Assembly: GCF_014192575.1 (NCBI RefSeq)
Contig: NZ_JACHYC010000015.1
Coordinates: forward strand, 1-64,000
Direction of reading: 5' to 3'
DNA from: Variovorax sp. Sphag1AA
GTDB lineage: Bacteria; Pseudomonadota; Gammaproteobacteria; Burkholderiales; Burkholderiaceae_C
Length of the DNA stretch: 64,000 nt
Shown: positions 43,053 to 50,824 of the stretch, in pieces
Layout of the letters: each line of letters begins with the position of its first letter
How positions within the stretch are numbered: position 1 is the stretch's first letter
Notes under the pieces: model-generated
What the model was told of the DNA's origin: nothing
The model's input: the letters and a program-made list of their open reading frames with translations, nothing else
The model's database searches: none
Position numbers and translations under genes: made by a program

Positions 43053-44168
43053 TCAGCCTACGGAGCCGACCACGCCTTCGACGAGGTAGTTCATCTTTTC
43101 CAGTTCGAGATCGGTCTGCTTCAGCGTCTTGCCGGCAGCGATCACGACATTGCCCTTGTTGTCCTTGAGCGGCCCCTGGAAGATGTCGAAGGTGCCCGCG
43201 AGCATCTTGGCCTTGATGTCGTCGGCGTTCTTCTTCGCGGCGTCGGTCACCATCGAACCGTAGGGCGACATCTTCACGTAGCCCTCTTTCAGGCCGCCGC
43301 GCAGGAAGTTGGGATGCGGCTTGCCGGTCTGGGCCGCGTCGATGATGGTCTTGTAGGCGGTGAGCCAGTTCCATTCCGCGCCGGTCAGGTAGGCGTTGGG
43401 CGCGAGCTTCGCCTGGCTCGCGTGGTAGCCGCAGACCATCTTTCCGCGCTTGGCCGCTGTCTCGACCACCACCTTGGGTCCGTCGACGTGCATCGTGAAC
43501 ACGTCGCAGCCTTGGTCGGCGAGGCTGTTGGTGGCTTCCGCTTCCTTGACCGCCATCGACCAGTCGCCGGTAAAGATGACGCTGCAGGTGATGTTCGGCT
43601 TGACCGATCGCGCGCCCATGGTGAAGGCGTTGATATTGCGCAGCACCTGTGGAATGGGCTTCGCGGCAACGAAGGCAATCTTGTTGCTCTTCGTCATGTG
43701 GCCGGCGACCACGCCGTTGAGGTACTGGCACTCGTCGATGTAGCCGAAGAAGCTGCCGACGTTCTTCGGATGCTTGCCTTCGGTCCAGAGGCCGCCGCAG
43801 TGCGAGAAGCGCACATCGGGGTTCTTCGGCGCGACCGCAAGGATGTGCGGGTCGAAGTAGCCGAACGACGTCGGAAAGAGCAGCGTCGCGCCGTCCTGCG
43901 CGATCATGCCGGTCATCGTCTTCTGCACGGCCGCGGTCTCGGGCACGTTCTCTTCCTCGACCACCTTGATGCCGGGCATCTTCTTTAGCTCGGCCGCCGC
44001 CTGCGCGTGCGCCTGGTTGTAGCCGTAGTCGTCGCGCGGGCCGACGTAGATCACGCCGACCGTCATCGGCTTCTGCGCGTTGGCAAGCACGCTCCAGCCG
44101 CCGAGCGTCGTCGCCGACGCAAGTGCTGCAAGGGACTTGAGGGAATCGCGACGATTGAACTGGCTCAT
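43053..44168 (-). CDS. BMP-family substrate-binding protein with Tat-like signal
   Basis: The 371-residue receptor starts with NRRDSLKSLAALASATTLGG, a twin-arginine-like signal cut near LANAQ. The mature BMP/PnrA-like domain has VGVIYVGPRDDYGYNQAHAQ. It has no lipobox, unlike many BMP lipoproteins, so it should be free in the periplasm. It is the first gene of operon A and starts 46 bp after the GntR-like operator. The ligand is probably a urea polymer or related N-rich compound, from the gene context only. Confidence 0.92.
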   Translation of the reverse strand: MSQFNRRDSLKSLAALASATTLGGWSVLANAQKPMTVGVIYVGPRDDYGYNQAHAQAAAELKKMPGIKVVEEENVPETAAVQKTMTGMIAQDGATLLFPTSFGYFDPHILAVAPKNPDVRFSHCGGLWTEGKHPKNVGSFFGYIDECQYLNGVVAGHMTKSNKIAFVAAKPIPQVLRNINAFTMGARSVKPNITCSVIFTGDWSMAVKEAEATNSLADQGCDVFTMHVDGPKVVVETAAKRGKMVCGYHASQAKLAPNAYLTGAEWNWLTAYKTIIDAAQTGKPHPNFLRGGLKEGYVKMSPYGSMVTDAAKKNADDIKAKMLAGTFDIFQGPLKDNKGNVVIAAGKTLKQTDLELEKMNYLVEGVVGSVG

Positions 44169-44214
44169 GGTGCAGGCTCCTGGAAGTGAAGGGGCGGAGG
44201 GCGCTGAGGCCTAA

Positions 44215-44249
44215 CTTGGATACAAGATGGTGTGCATAAACCGTACCAA
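44215..44249 (-). promoter_or_regulatory. Promoter and GntR-type operator of operon A
   Basis: On the minus strand TTGGTA (44249-44244) is followed 17 bp later by the near-palindrome CTTGTATCCAAG (44226-44215). It sits 46 bp upstream of the BMP receptor gene. The same two elements at the same 17-bp spacing precede operon B (50714-50748). The palindrome would cover the -10 region, fitting repression by the GntR protein. Confidence 0.6.
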
Positions 44250-44276
44250 CCGAAATGCGCCAAAAAGGGACCGGAA

Positions 44277-44657
44277 TCAGCCCAAGAGGCTCACGTGCGC
44301 GGCCACCACGCGCCAGCCTTGGGCGGTGCGCATCCACGTCTGGCTCTGGCGCCCCGTCCTTGTGCTTCCTTCGCGGCGGAATTCGATGTTGGCGGTCGCG
44401 AAGTCGAGGCCGTAGGTGGTGATCACGGTGCGCAGGACCTCGCGCGCAAGGCCCTGCGCCGGGCGTGCGGCACGGAATGCCTGGATCTCGGCGTAGCCGT
44501 AGAGGTTCTCGGTCGCGCCGTAGCGCAGCGTGTGCGGGCTGTGCCAGAACAGTTCGTCGAGCACCTCGACCTTGTTGTTCACCAGCGCGTCTTCGTAGCG
44601 GTCGAAGGCGGCGGTGACTTCGGCCACGACCTCGGGGAGATTGATCAGGGGCGTCAT
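44277..44657 (-). CDS. atzH: AtzH-like/HpxZ-type small hydrolase subunit (DUF3225)
   Basis: The 126-residue protein has the SnoaL-like fold sequence of the HpxZ/AtzH family: YEDALVNNKVEVLDELFW early, RYGATENLYGYAEIQAFRAAR and the late QTWMRTAQGWRVVAAHVS. AtzH has been described as 1,3-dicarboxyurea amidohydrolase in cyanurate breakdown; HpxZ is its counterpart in oxalurate use. It is the last gene of operon B, 15 bp after the AtzE-like gene. The substrate assignment rests on operon context. Confidence 0.85.
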   Translation of the reverse strand: MTPLINLPEVVAEVTAAFDRYEDALVNNKVEVLDELFWHSPHTLRYGATENLYGYAEIQAFRAARPAQGLAREVLRTVITTYGLDFATANIEFRREGSTRTGRQSQTWMRTAQGWRVVAAHVSLLG

Positions 44658-44672
44658 CGTCTGGGCCTCCTT

Positions 44673-46097
44673 TCAAAGCGGTGCGACGGGTGCGTGCGCA
44701 ATGCCCGCCGATTCGAGTGCCGCGGCAACGCGCAACACGAGGTCTTCGCGCCATGGCGCGGCGATCACCTGCACGCCGATCGGCAGGCTGGGGTGCGCGC
44801 CCCACACCGGCACAGCGCACACCGGCAGTCCGATGCACGAGATGGGCTGCGTCAGCACGCCCATGTTGGGGCGCACCGGCAGGCGCTGGCCGCCCAGCTC
44901 GAACCATTCCGCGCCGATCGGCGTCGCGGCGCACGGTGTCGCTGGGGCCAGGAGGATGTCGAAGCGATCCAGGAGGCGTGCCACCTGCTCCGCATAGAGG
45001 CGCCGCACGCGCTGGGCGCGCGCGACCCACGCGGCCGGCAACAGCGCACCTGCAAGAAAGCGATCGCGCGACAGCGGCTCGAAGTCCTGCGCACGTGTGC
45101 GCAGGTCCGGCAAATGCAATGCTGCGCCTTCGCTGTTCGTGATGAGGAAAGCTGCCGCGCGTCCCGCCTCGACCATCGGCAATTCCACCGTGTGATTCGC
45201 GCCCAAAGCCTGCGCGACGGAATCGACCGCCGTAATCGCCTCGGGCTGCGCACGTTCGCGAAACCAGCCGCCGAGCACGCCGATGCGCAACCCGTGCAGG
45301 CCGTGCCCCAATGCAGGCGACGCGAGCTCGATGTTCCGTTGCGCACATCCGGGGTCGCGTGGCCCCATCGTCTCGGGGCCCTGCATCGCGTCATACGCGG
45401 TTGCGAGATCGCGCACCGATCGCGCGAAAGGCCCGAGATGATCGAGGCTCGACACGAAGGGGTAGCTCCCAGTGCGCGGCAAACGTCCGAAGGTCGGCTT
45501 GAGCCCGAACACGCCGCACAGCGACGCAGGCACGCGGATCGATCCGTTGGTGTCCGACCCGAGCGTGATCGGCACCTGCCCCGCCGCCACAGCCGCGCCG
45601 GAGCCGCCCGACGAACCGCCGGCGATGCGCGACAGGTCATGCGGGTTGTGCGCCGCGCCGACGTGACTGTTCTCGGTGGTGAATCCGTAGGCGTACTCGT
45701 CCATGTTGAGCGCACCGACGAGCACCGCGCCGGCGCTCTCCAGCCGGCGCACCAACGCCGCATCGCTGCGCGCCGGCGTCGCCTCGCGCTCGATCTTCGA
45801 ACCCGCAAGCGTCGGCAGGCCGGCGATGTCGAAGAGGTTCTTCACCGCGAAGGGCACGCCCAACAGCGGCAGTTCGCGGGTGCGCGCGCCCCTTTCGGAT
45901 GCAAGCGACTCATCGATCTGCGATGCGCGCCGCAATGCACGTTCGCGGACCACGTCGGTGAACGCGTTCACGCGCACGTCGGTCGCAGCAATGCGATCGA
46001 GGCTCGCCTGCACCAGCGCACCGGCGCCCACCACGCCGGAGCGCACCGCCTCGGCCATCGAGGTCGCATCCTTGAGCACGATCTCGGCGGCCTTCAT
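44673..46097 (-). CDS. atzE: AtzE-family amidase (1-carboxybiuret hydrolase-like)
   Basis: The 474-residue amidase-signature enzyme has Lys in PFAVKNLFD, Ser in GGSSGGSGAAVAAG and Ser in DTNGSIRVPASLCG. The AtzE group needs a tiny partner AtzG, and here that gene overlaps the start by four bases (46094-46097). AtzE hydrolyses 1-carboxybiuret to 1,3-dicarboxyurea; the related HpxY acts in oxalurate use. The nearby allophanate hydrolase and biuret-hydrolase-like genes favour the urea-polymer route. Confidence 0.88.
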   Translation of the reverse strand: MKAAEIVLKDATSMAEAVRSGVVGAGALVQASLDRIAATDVRVNAFTDVVRERALRRASQIDESLASERGARTRELPLLGVPFAVKNLFDIAGLPTLAGSKIEREATPARSDAALVRRLESAGAVLVGALNMDEYAYGFTTENSHVGAAHNPHDLSRIAGGSSGGSGAAVAAGQVPITLGSDTNGSIRVPASLCGVFGLKPTFGRLPRTGSYPFVSSLDHLGPFARSVRDLATAYDAMQGPETMGPRDPGCAQRNIELASPALGHGLHGLRIGVLGGWFRERAQPEAITAVDSVAQALGANHTVELPMVEAGRAAAFLITNSEGAALHLPDLRTRAQDFEPLSRDRFLAGALLPAAWVARAQRVRRLYAEQVARLLDRFDILLAPATPCAATPIGAEWFELGGQRLPVRPNMGVLTQPISCIGLPVCAVPVWGAHPSLPIGVQVIAAPWREDLVLRVAAALESAGIAHAPVAPL

Positions 46098-46300
46098 TGC
46101 TCTTTCTCCCTTGGCACGACCGGCGAGAAAGCCACAGCGGGCTCGTGATGCGGCTCCAGCGGAACGGCATCGATGACGGCGGCGAACTCCGCTGCGAGCG
46201 CGAAGTAGCGAAGAACACCCGCCCGGTGATCGGGCCGGAGCCGCATGCCGAGTGCAGTGGATGTGGCGTCAACGTAGGTTTCGATCTGCGTGGGCGTCAT
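46094..46300 (-). CDS. atzG: AtzG-like small subunit (DUF4089)
   Basis: The 68-residue protein starts MTPTQIETYVDATSTALGM at 46300 and ends PVVPREKEQ, overlapping the AtzE start by four bases. The length, the all-helical composition (HRAGVLRYFALAAEFAAVID) and the fixed position before AtzE match AtzG/HpxX, which stabilises AtzE much as GatC does GatA. It is short enough to be missed by length cut-offs. It lies 11 bp after the ATPase gene of operon B. Confidence 0.85.
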   Translation of the reverse strand: MTPTQIETYVDATSTALGMRLRPDHRAGVLRYFALAAEFAAVIDAVPLEPHHEPAVAFSPVVPREKEQ

Positions 46301-46311
46301 CGCGGCTCCCT

Positions 46312-47142
46312 TCACCGGCGCACTTCGCGTTGAAAGATTTCCAGGCTGAGCTTCTTCATCGCGACGAAGCTCGCAGCGCTCAGCGTTTCGAGCGTGCGGG
46401 GCCGCTCGTCCCTGTAGTCGAGGATCTCCGCCACCTTCGTCGGCCGCTTTGTCAACAGCAGCACCTGGTCGGCGAGATACACCGCCTCTTCGAGGTCGTG
46501 CGACACCAGCAGCATCGTGGTGCCAGTCTGCATGAACACTTCCTGCAGCTTTTCGCGGATGAAAAGCGTCATCTCGAAGTCGAGCGCAGAGAAAGGTTCG
46601 TCGAGGAACAGCACCTCCGGGTTCGGCGCCAGCGCCCGCATGATCGAAGCCGTCTGCTGCTGCCCGCCCGAGAGTTCGTACGGATACCGGTTGAGGTCGA
46701 ACTTCACGTCGAACGAGGCCACCAGCTCCTGCATGCGGCGGTCGACTTCCGCTTTCGATCGCCCTTCGAGCTTCAGCGGATAGGCGATGTTGTCGATGGT
46801 CCGCATCCAAGGGAACATCGCCTCGCGATAGTTCTGGAAGACGTAGCCGATCTTGGTGTCCTTGAGCGACTTGCCGTCGAACAGGATCTCGCCCGAGTCG
46901 ATCGGGATCAGCCCCGCGATCATGTTGATCAACGTGGACTTGCCACAGCCGTTGGGACCGAAGACCGAGACGATCTTGTTCTTCGGAATGTCGAGATCGA
47001 AGTTCTCGTACAACGGCCAGCCCGCGAAGTACTTGGTGAGCCCGCGGATCGTGATGTGCGTGCCGGCGGGCCCGGGCTGGAACGTGGGCGTCGGCACATC
47101 GGCGTACACCGGGCCGTTGATGACGGTGCCTTCGGTTCTCAT
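46312..47142 (-). CDS. NitT/TauT-type ABC transporter ATPase
   Basis: The 276-residue protein has Walker A FGPNGCGKSTLIN, Q-loop VFQNYREAMFPW, signature LSGGQQQTASIMRAL and Walker B EVLFLDEPFSALD. This is the nitrate/sulfonate/taurine subfamily. The true start is the ATG at 47142, which overlaps the permease stop by four bases; the frame extends further only in antisense-like DNA. It powers the second importer of this locus, with the permease and receptor encoded just upstream. Confidence 0.93.
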   Translation of the reverse strand: MRTEGTVINGPVYADVPTPTFQPGPAGTHITIRGLTKYFAGWPLYENFDLDIPKNKIVSVFGPNGCGKSTLINMIAGLIPIDSGEILFDGKSLKDTKIGYVFQNYREAMFPWMRTIDNIAYPLKLEGRSKAEVDRRMQELVASFDVKFDLNRYPYELSGGQQQTASIMRALAPNPEVLFLDEPFSALDFEMTLFIREKLQEVFMQTGTTMLLVSHDLEEAVYLADQVLLLTKRPTKVAEILDYRDERPRTLETLSAASFVAMKKLSLEIFQREVRR

Positions 47143-47951
47143 CGTCCGCTCCAGTGCACGATGCGGCGCTCGGCCAGCAGGAAGAGGATGTTGAGCGCGT
47201 AGCCCAGCGCACCGGCCGCGAGGATCGATGCGTACATGTCCTTCACGTTCATCACCTGCTGCGAGTTGATGATCCGATGGCCGAGGCCGCTGTCGGAGCC
47301 GATGAACATCTCGGCGACGATCACGATCACCAGCGCCATCGAGACCGCCGAGCGCAGGCCCACGAAGCTCGGCTGCAGGCTTTCCCACACCAGCACGTCG
47401 CGGAAGATTTGCCAGCGCGATGCGCCCATCACCTTCGCGGCCATCACGCGCTGCTTGCGTGCGTTCATCACGCCATAGGCGCTGTTGAACACCACGATCA
47501 GCATGGCGCCGAAAGCAGCGATCGCGACCTTGTTGACGTCCGAGACGCCGAAGATCATCAGGAAGAGCGGGATCAGCGCCGACGATGGTGTGGAGCGGAA
47601 GAAGTCGATCAGGAACTCGACGCTGCGATAGGCCTTCTCGTTGCTTCCGAGCAGCACGCCCAGCGGCACGCCCACGACCGCCGCGATCAGGAAGGCCTGC
47701 AGAGTGCGCCACACCGTGACCGCGAAGTCGGTCAGCAGCGCCCCGCCCGCGAGCCCGGTCAGCAGCGTGGCGATGGTGTCCGAGGGCATCGGCAGCAGGA
47801 TCGCCTTGATGAAGCCAAGGCGAACCGCGAGGTCCCACACGATGAACAGCACGACCGGCCCGATGAAGGGCAGTGCCTTGCCCCAGTGCGATGCGCGCGG
47901 CGGCGCGGCGGCTTGCGTTGCGGCGGGCGCGACCCAGGGCGTGGCGCTCAT
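47139..47951 (-). CDS. NitT/TauT-type ABC transporter permease
   Basis: The 270-residue inner-membrane protein has about six helices and the BPD_transp_1 coupling loop EAxxxGxxxxxxF, here VMGASRWQIFRDVLVWESL. It begins 4 bp after the receptor gene stop and overlaps the ATPase gene by four bases. It belongs to operon B with the AtzG/E/H and allophanate hydrolase genes, so its substrate is probably a nitrogen-rich amide or ureide. Confidence 0.93.
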   Translation of the reverse strand: MSATPWVAPAATQAAAPPRASHWGKALPFIGPVVLFIVWDLAVRLGFIKAILLPMPSDTIATLLTGLAGGALLTDFAVTVWRTLQAFLIAAVVGVPLGVLLGSNEKAYRSVEFLIDFFRSTPSSALIPLFLMIFGVSDVNKVAIAAFGAMLIVVFNSAYGVMNARKQRVMAAKVMGASRWQIFRDVLVWESLQPSFVGLRSAVSMALVIVIVAEMFIGSDSGLGHRIINSQQVMNVKDMYASILAAGALGYALNILFLLAERRIVHWSGR

Positions 47952-47955
47952 CGCA

Positions 47956-48969
47956 TCACCCCTTGTAGAGCATCGTGTCGACCATCAGGCGCGACGAGAA
48001 GATGCCCTTTTCGGAGAACAGGTCGAAGAACTTCTGGAAGTACGCGACGTCGGCCGGCGTGAACTCGTTGTACATCGTGTACGCCGCCAGCGGCACTTCG
48101 GCGGTGAGCGGCCCTTCGATCGCGGTGTAGCCCTTCAGGAACTGACGCGCTTCGGCCGGCTTGTTGCGCACGAAGGCCACGCCCTGTCCGTAGGCGGTGA
48201 TGAATTTCTTCGCGGCTTCCGGGTTCTTCTTGATGAACGCCGAGGTGAGCGACGCCGAGCCGCCGAACCACGGGGCCATCGGATCGCCCAGCACGTACTT
48301 CGCGATCACGCCGGATTCGAGCACGCGGGTGCTGCCGTTCAGTCGGCCGATGGTGCCGGTCGGCTCCAGCGTGTAGCAGCCGTCGACCTGCCCCGCCGCG
48401 AGCGACGCGACATGCTGGCCGATCGGAAGCTCGACGACGGTGGCGCCGGTCGCGCCGCCGCGCTCGAGGATGGTCTTGGCGAGCGTCACGTTCTGGATGC
48501 CCGGCCCCGATGCGACGCGCTTGCCCTTGAGGTCGGCCATGGTCTTGGCAGTGCTGGCGGCGGGCACCAGCATCTGGTCGAGCACGTTCTTCGCGTTGCT
48601 CGGGTTGGAGCAGAAGATCTTGAAGCTGCCCGGCGCGGCAATCTCGCCGATCGCGATGTTGGCCGAACCGGTGCCGTTCGCGCTCCCGTCGCAACGGTCG
48701 GAAAGCATCGCTTCCATGATCTGCTGTGCACCGGCGAAGCGCTGCACTTCGACATCGAGGCCGGCGCTCTTGAAATAGCCCTGCTCCACCGCGGCATAGA
48801 AGGGCAGCCCCGCCGCAATGGGCCAGTAGCCGATGCGGATCTTCGGCGAGGCCTGCGCGCGCACCAGCGCCGGCGCAGCAAGCACGGCCAATCCGGCGGC
48901 GCCGGCCTGGAGCACGCGGCGGCGCGAGGCCTGCGCTTTAGGAGTCAGGGGAGTGTCGGAACGGGCCAT
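47956..48969 (-). CDS. NitT/TauT-type substrate-binding protein with Tat signal
   Basis: The 337-residue receptor has a clear twin-arginine signal SRRRVLQAGAAGLAVLAAPA, cut near VRAQA, and a two-lobe NMT1-like binding domain beginning IRIGYWPIAAGLPFYAAVEQ. Tat export implies folding before export. It follows the allophanate hydrolase gene by 37 bp. Both importers of this locus use Tat-type receptors, which is unusual. Confidence 0.92.
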   Translation of the reverse strand: MARSDTPLTPKAQASRRRVLQAGAAGLAVLAAPALVRAQASPKIRIGYWPIAAGLPFYAAVEQGYFKSAGLDVEVQRFAGAQQIMEAMLSDRCDGSANGTGSANIAIGEIAAPGSFKIFCSNPSNAKNVLDQMLVPAASTAKTMADLKGKRVASGPGIQNVTLAKTILERGGATGATVVELPIGQHVASLAAGQVDGCYTLEPTGTIGRLNGSTRVLESGVIAKYVLGDPMAPWFGGSASLTSAFIKKNPEAAKKFITAYGQGVAFVRNKPAEARQFLKGYTAIEGPLTAEVPLAAYTMYNEFTPADVAYFQKFFDLFSEKGIFSSRLMVDTMLYKG

Positions 48970-49006
48970 GGAGTACTCCAGAGAGTTCGAAGTTGGATAG
49001 GAGGGT

Positions 49007-50701
49007 TCAGGCGGTCTGCGCGGTGCGCGACGCGATGTAGGCGCGCCAGCCGCCGTGGTGCGTGATGTCTTCCGCGCCCTGCACGGCCAGCGCCTCGCAG
49101 AGAAAGCCCTGCGCGCTGCTGCCGTCGGCGAGCGTCAGGCTCCCGATGCCGAGCGGTGCCGGAATGAGCGCGACAAAGCTGCCGTAGTGCGCAAGCGGCA
49201 TCTCCCAGACCTCGACCGCGATGGCTGCGCCTTCGCCCGAAGGCACGCGCAGCAGCCCCGGCTTTGGCGGTACCGTGCCAGGCAGTGCGTAGAGGCGGTA
49301 CTGCGGCGCGGTGTGCGTAGCACGCAGCAGTCGTGCACCGCGTTCGATCAACTGGCCGTTGAGCGGCATGCCGGAGAGGTGTGCGCCGACCAGGACAACA
49401 CGCACTGTTGGTGCGGGCGCGACGATCGGCAACGGCTGCGGCGCAGGCATCGGTTCGCCAGTCGCGCCGAGCGGCAGGCCGGTGGCGTGGTGAAAGCGCT
49501 GCCCCAGTTCGGCCAACTGGAAGTCGCTGCCGGCGCGGCCGATGAGCGTGATGCCGAAAGGCAGGCCGTCCTCGCGAATGCTCGCCGGCACCGAGATGGC
49601 TGCGTAGTCGAGCAGGTTCACGAAGTTCGTGTATTCGCCCAGGTTGCGGTTGAGCGCGACCGGGTCGGCCTGCATGGCTTCGATCGTGTAGTGGGTCGGC
49701 GCGGTCGGCACCAGCAGGACGTCGATGCCGTCCCACAGCGCCACTGCGCGTTGGGCCAGCGCCTGCAGCTTCACGCGCGCATCGACGAAATCGGCAGCGC
49801 TGTAGCCCCGGCCTTGCGCGAGGATGCCGCGCACCGGTTCGATCACCTCGGCCTCGTGCGCATCGAAGAACTCGCGCACCGCGGCGTAGCGTTCAGCCAC
49901 CAGCGCACTGTCGTAGAGCAGCGCGGCCGCTTCGGCAAGAGGCGCGTAGTCGATCTCCACTGGCGTGCCGCCGAGCGCGCACATCTGTTCGATCGAGCGC
50001 ACGAAGGCCTGCTGCGCCTGCACGTCGCCGAAGAAGCGCAGTACCGACGGCACGCCGAAGCGGAAACTCGCCGGCAGCGGCTGCGTCGCAAGCGCGAGGC
50101 TGCGCGAATACGGGTCGCCTGCGTCGAAGCCCATCGCGGCCTGCAGCACGCGCGCCGCGACATCGACGGTGCGCGCGAAGATCGACACGCAATCCACGCT
50201 CTGCGCGGCGGGCACCACGCCGCGCGCACTCAGAAGTCCGCGCGAAGGCTTGATGCCGACGATGTTGTTGAGGCCGGCAGGCACACGACCCGAGCCTGCG
50301 GTGTCCGTGCCGAGCGCGAAGTCGGCCTCGCCCTTGGCCACCACATAGGCCGAACCCGAGCTGGAGCCGCCCGAGACATAGCGCGCATCGAAGCTGTTCG
50401 GCACCGCACCGTAGGGCGAGCGCGTGCCGTTGAGGCCGCAGGCGAACTGGTCCAGGTTGGTCTTGCCGAGCAGTTCCGCACCGGCGTCGAGCAGGCGCTG
50501 CACCACGGATGCGTGCGCCATGGCTGTGCGTGCGAAGGCCGGGCAGGCGGCCGTGGTCGGCACGCCGGCCACGTCGATGTTGTCCTTGGCCGCGAAGCGC
50601 AGGCCGGCCAGCGGGCCGGTCGCGGCCGTCTTCACGGGCGAGGCCAGCCGCGTGATCCACGCCGGTCCGGCTGCGTCATCCGTTTGCTCGTGCACCATCA
50701 T
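49007..50701 (-). CDS. atzF: Allophanate hydrolase
   Basis: The 564-residue protein (ATG at 50701) has an N-terminal amidase-signature domain (about 1-430) with Lys in RFAAKDNIDVAG, Ser in SGGSSSGSAYVVA and Ser in DTAGSGRVPAGL. A C-terminal domain of about 120 residues contains RVVLVGAHLSGMPLN and VALIPAPLGIGSLTL, as in AtzF/DUR1. It cuts allophanate to ammonia and CO2. It is slightly short for AtzF (about 600). No urea carboxylase gene lies nearby, pointing to biuret or carboxybiuret as the source of allophanate. It leads operon B. Confidence 0.92.
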   Translation of the reverse strand: MMVHEQTDDAAGPAWITRLASPVKTAATGPLAGLRFAAKDNIDVAGVPTTAACPAFARTAMAHASVVQRLLDAGAELLGKTNLDQFACGLNGTRSPYGAVPNSFDARYVSGGSSSGSAYVVAKGEADFALGTDTAGSGRVPAGLNNIVGIKPSRGLLSARGVVPAAQSVDCVSIFARTVDVAARVLQAAMGFDAGDPYSRSLALATQPLPASFRFGVPSVLRFFGDVQAQQAFVRSIEQMCALGGTPVEIDYAPLAEAAALLYDSALVAERYAAVREFFDAHEAEVIEPVRGILAQGRGYSAADFVDARVKLQALAQRAVALWDGIDVLLVPTAPTHYTIEAMQADPVALNRNLGEYTNFVNLLDYAAISVPASIREDGLPFGITLIGRAGSDFQLAELGQRFHHATGLPLGATGEPMPAPQPLPIVAPAPTVRVVLVGAHLSGMPLNGQLIERGARLLRATHTAPQYRLYALPGTVPPKPGLLRVPSGEGAAIAVEVWEMPLAHYGSFVALIPAPLGIGSLTLADGSSAQGFLCEALAVQGAEDITHHGGWRAYIASRTAQTA

Positions 50702-50713
50702 TAGGCATCCCGT

Positions 50714-50748
50714 CTTGTGTACAAGATGCCTTGCAAGCGGTATGCCAA
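50714..50748 (-). promoter_or_regulatory. Promoter and GntR-type operator of operon B
   Basis: On the minus strand TTGGCA (50748-50743) is followed 17 bp later by the palindrome CTTGTACACAAG (50725-50714), perfect but for its central two bases. The palindrome ends 13 bp before the allophanate hydrolase start, so it would block both transcription and the leader. It matches the operon A element in motif order and spacing. Confidence 0.65.
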
Positions 50749-50824
50749 CGCCGAACGCGCATCGGCAGCGCAGACGAGCCGACGCAAGCGGGAATAATGC
50801 GGGAACCCTGAACACCGCCAGTCC

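Noticed and set aside
44277..46300. Pure oxalurate (HpxXYZ) pathway
   Set aside because: Sequence alone does not exclude it, but the co-located allophanate hydrolase and BiuH-like enzyme fit the carboxybiuret route better; kept as the main alternative.
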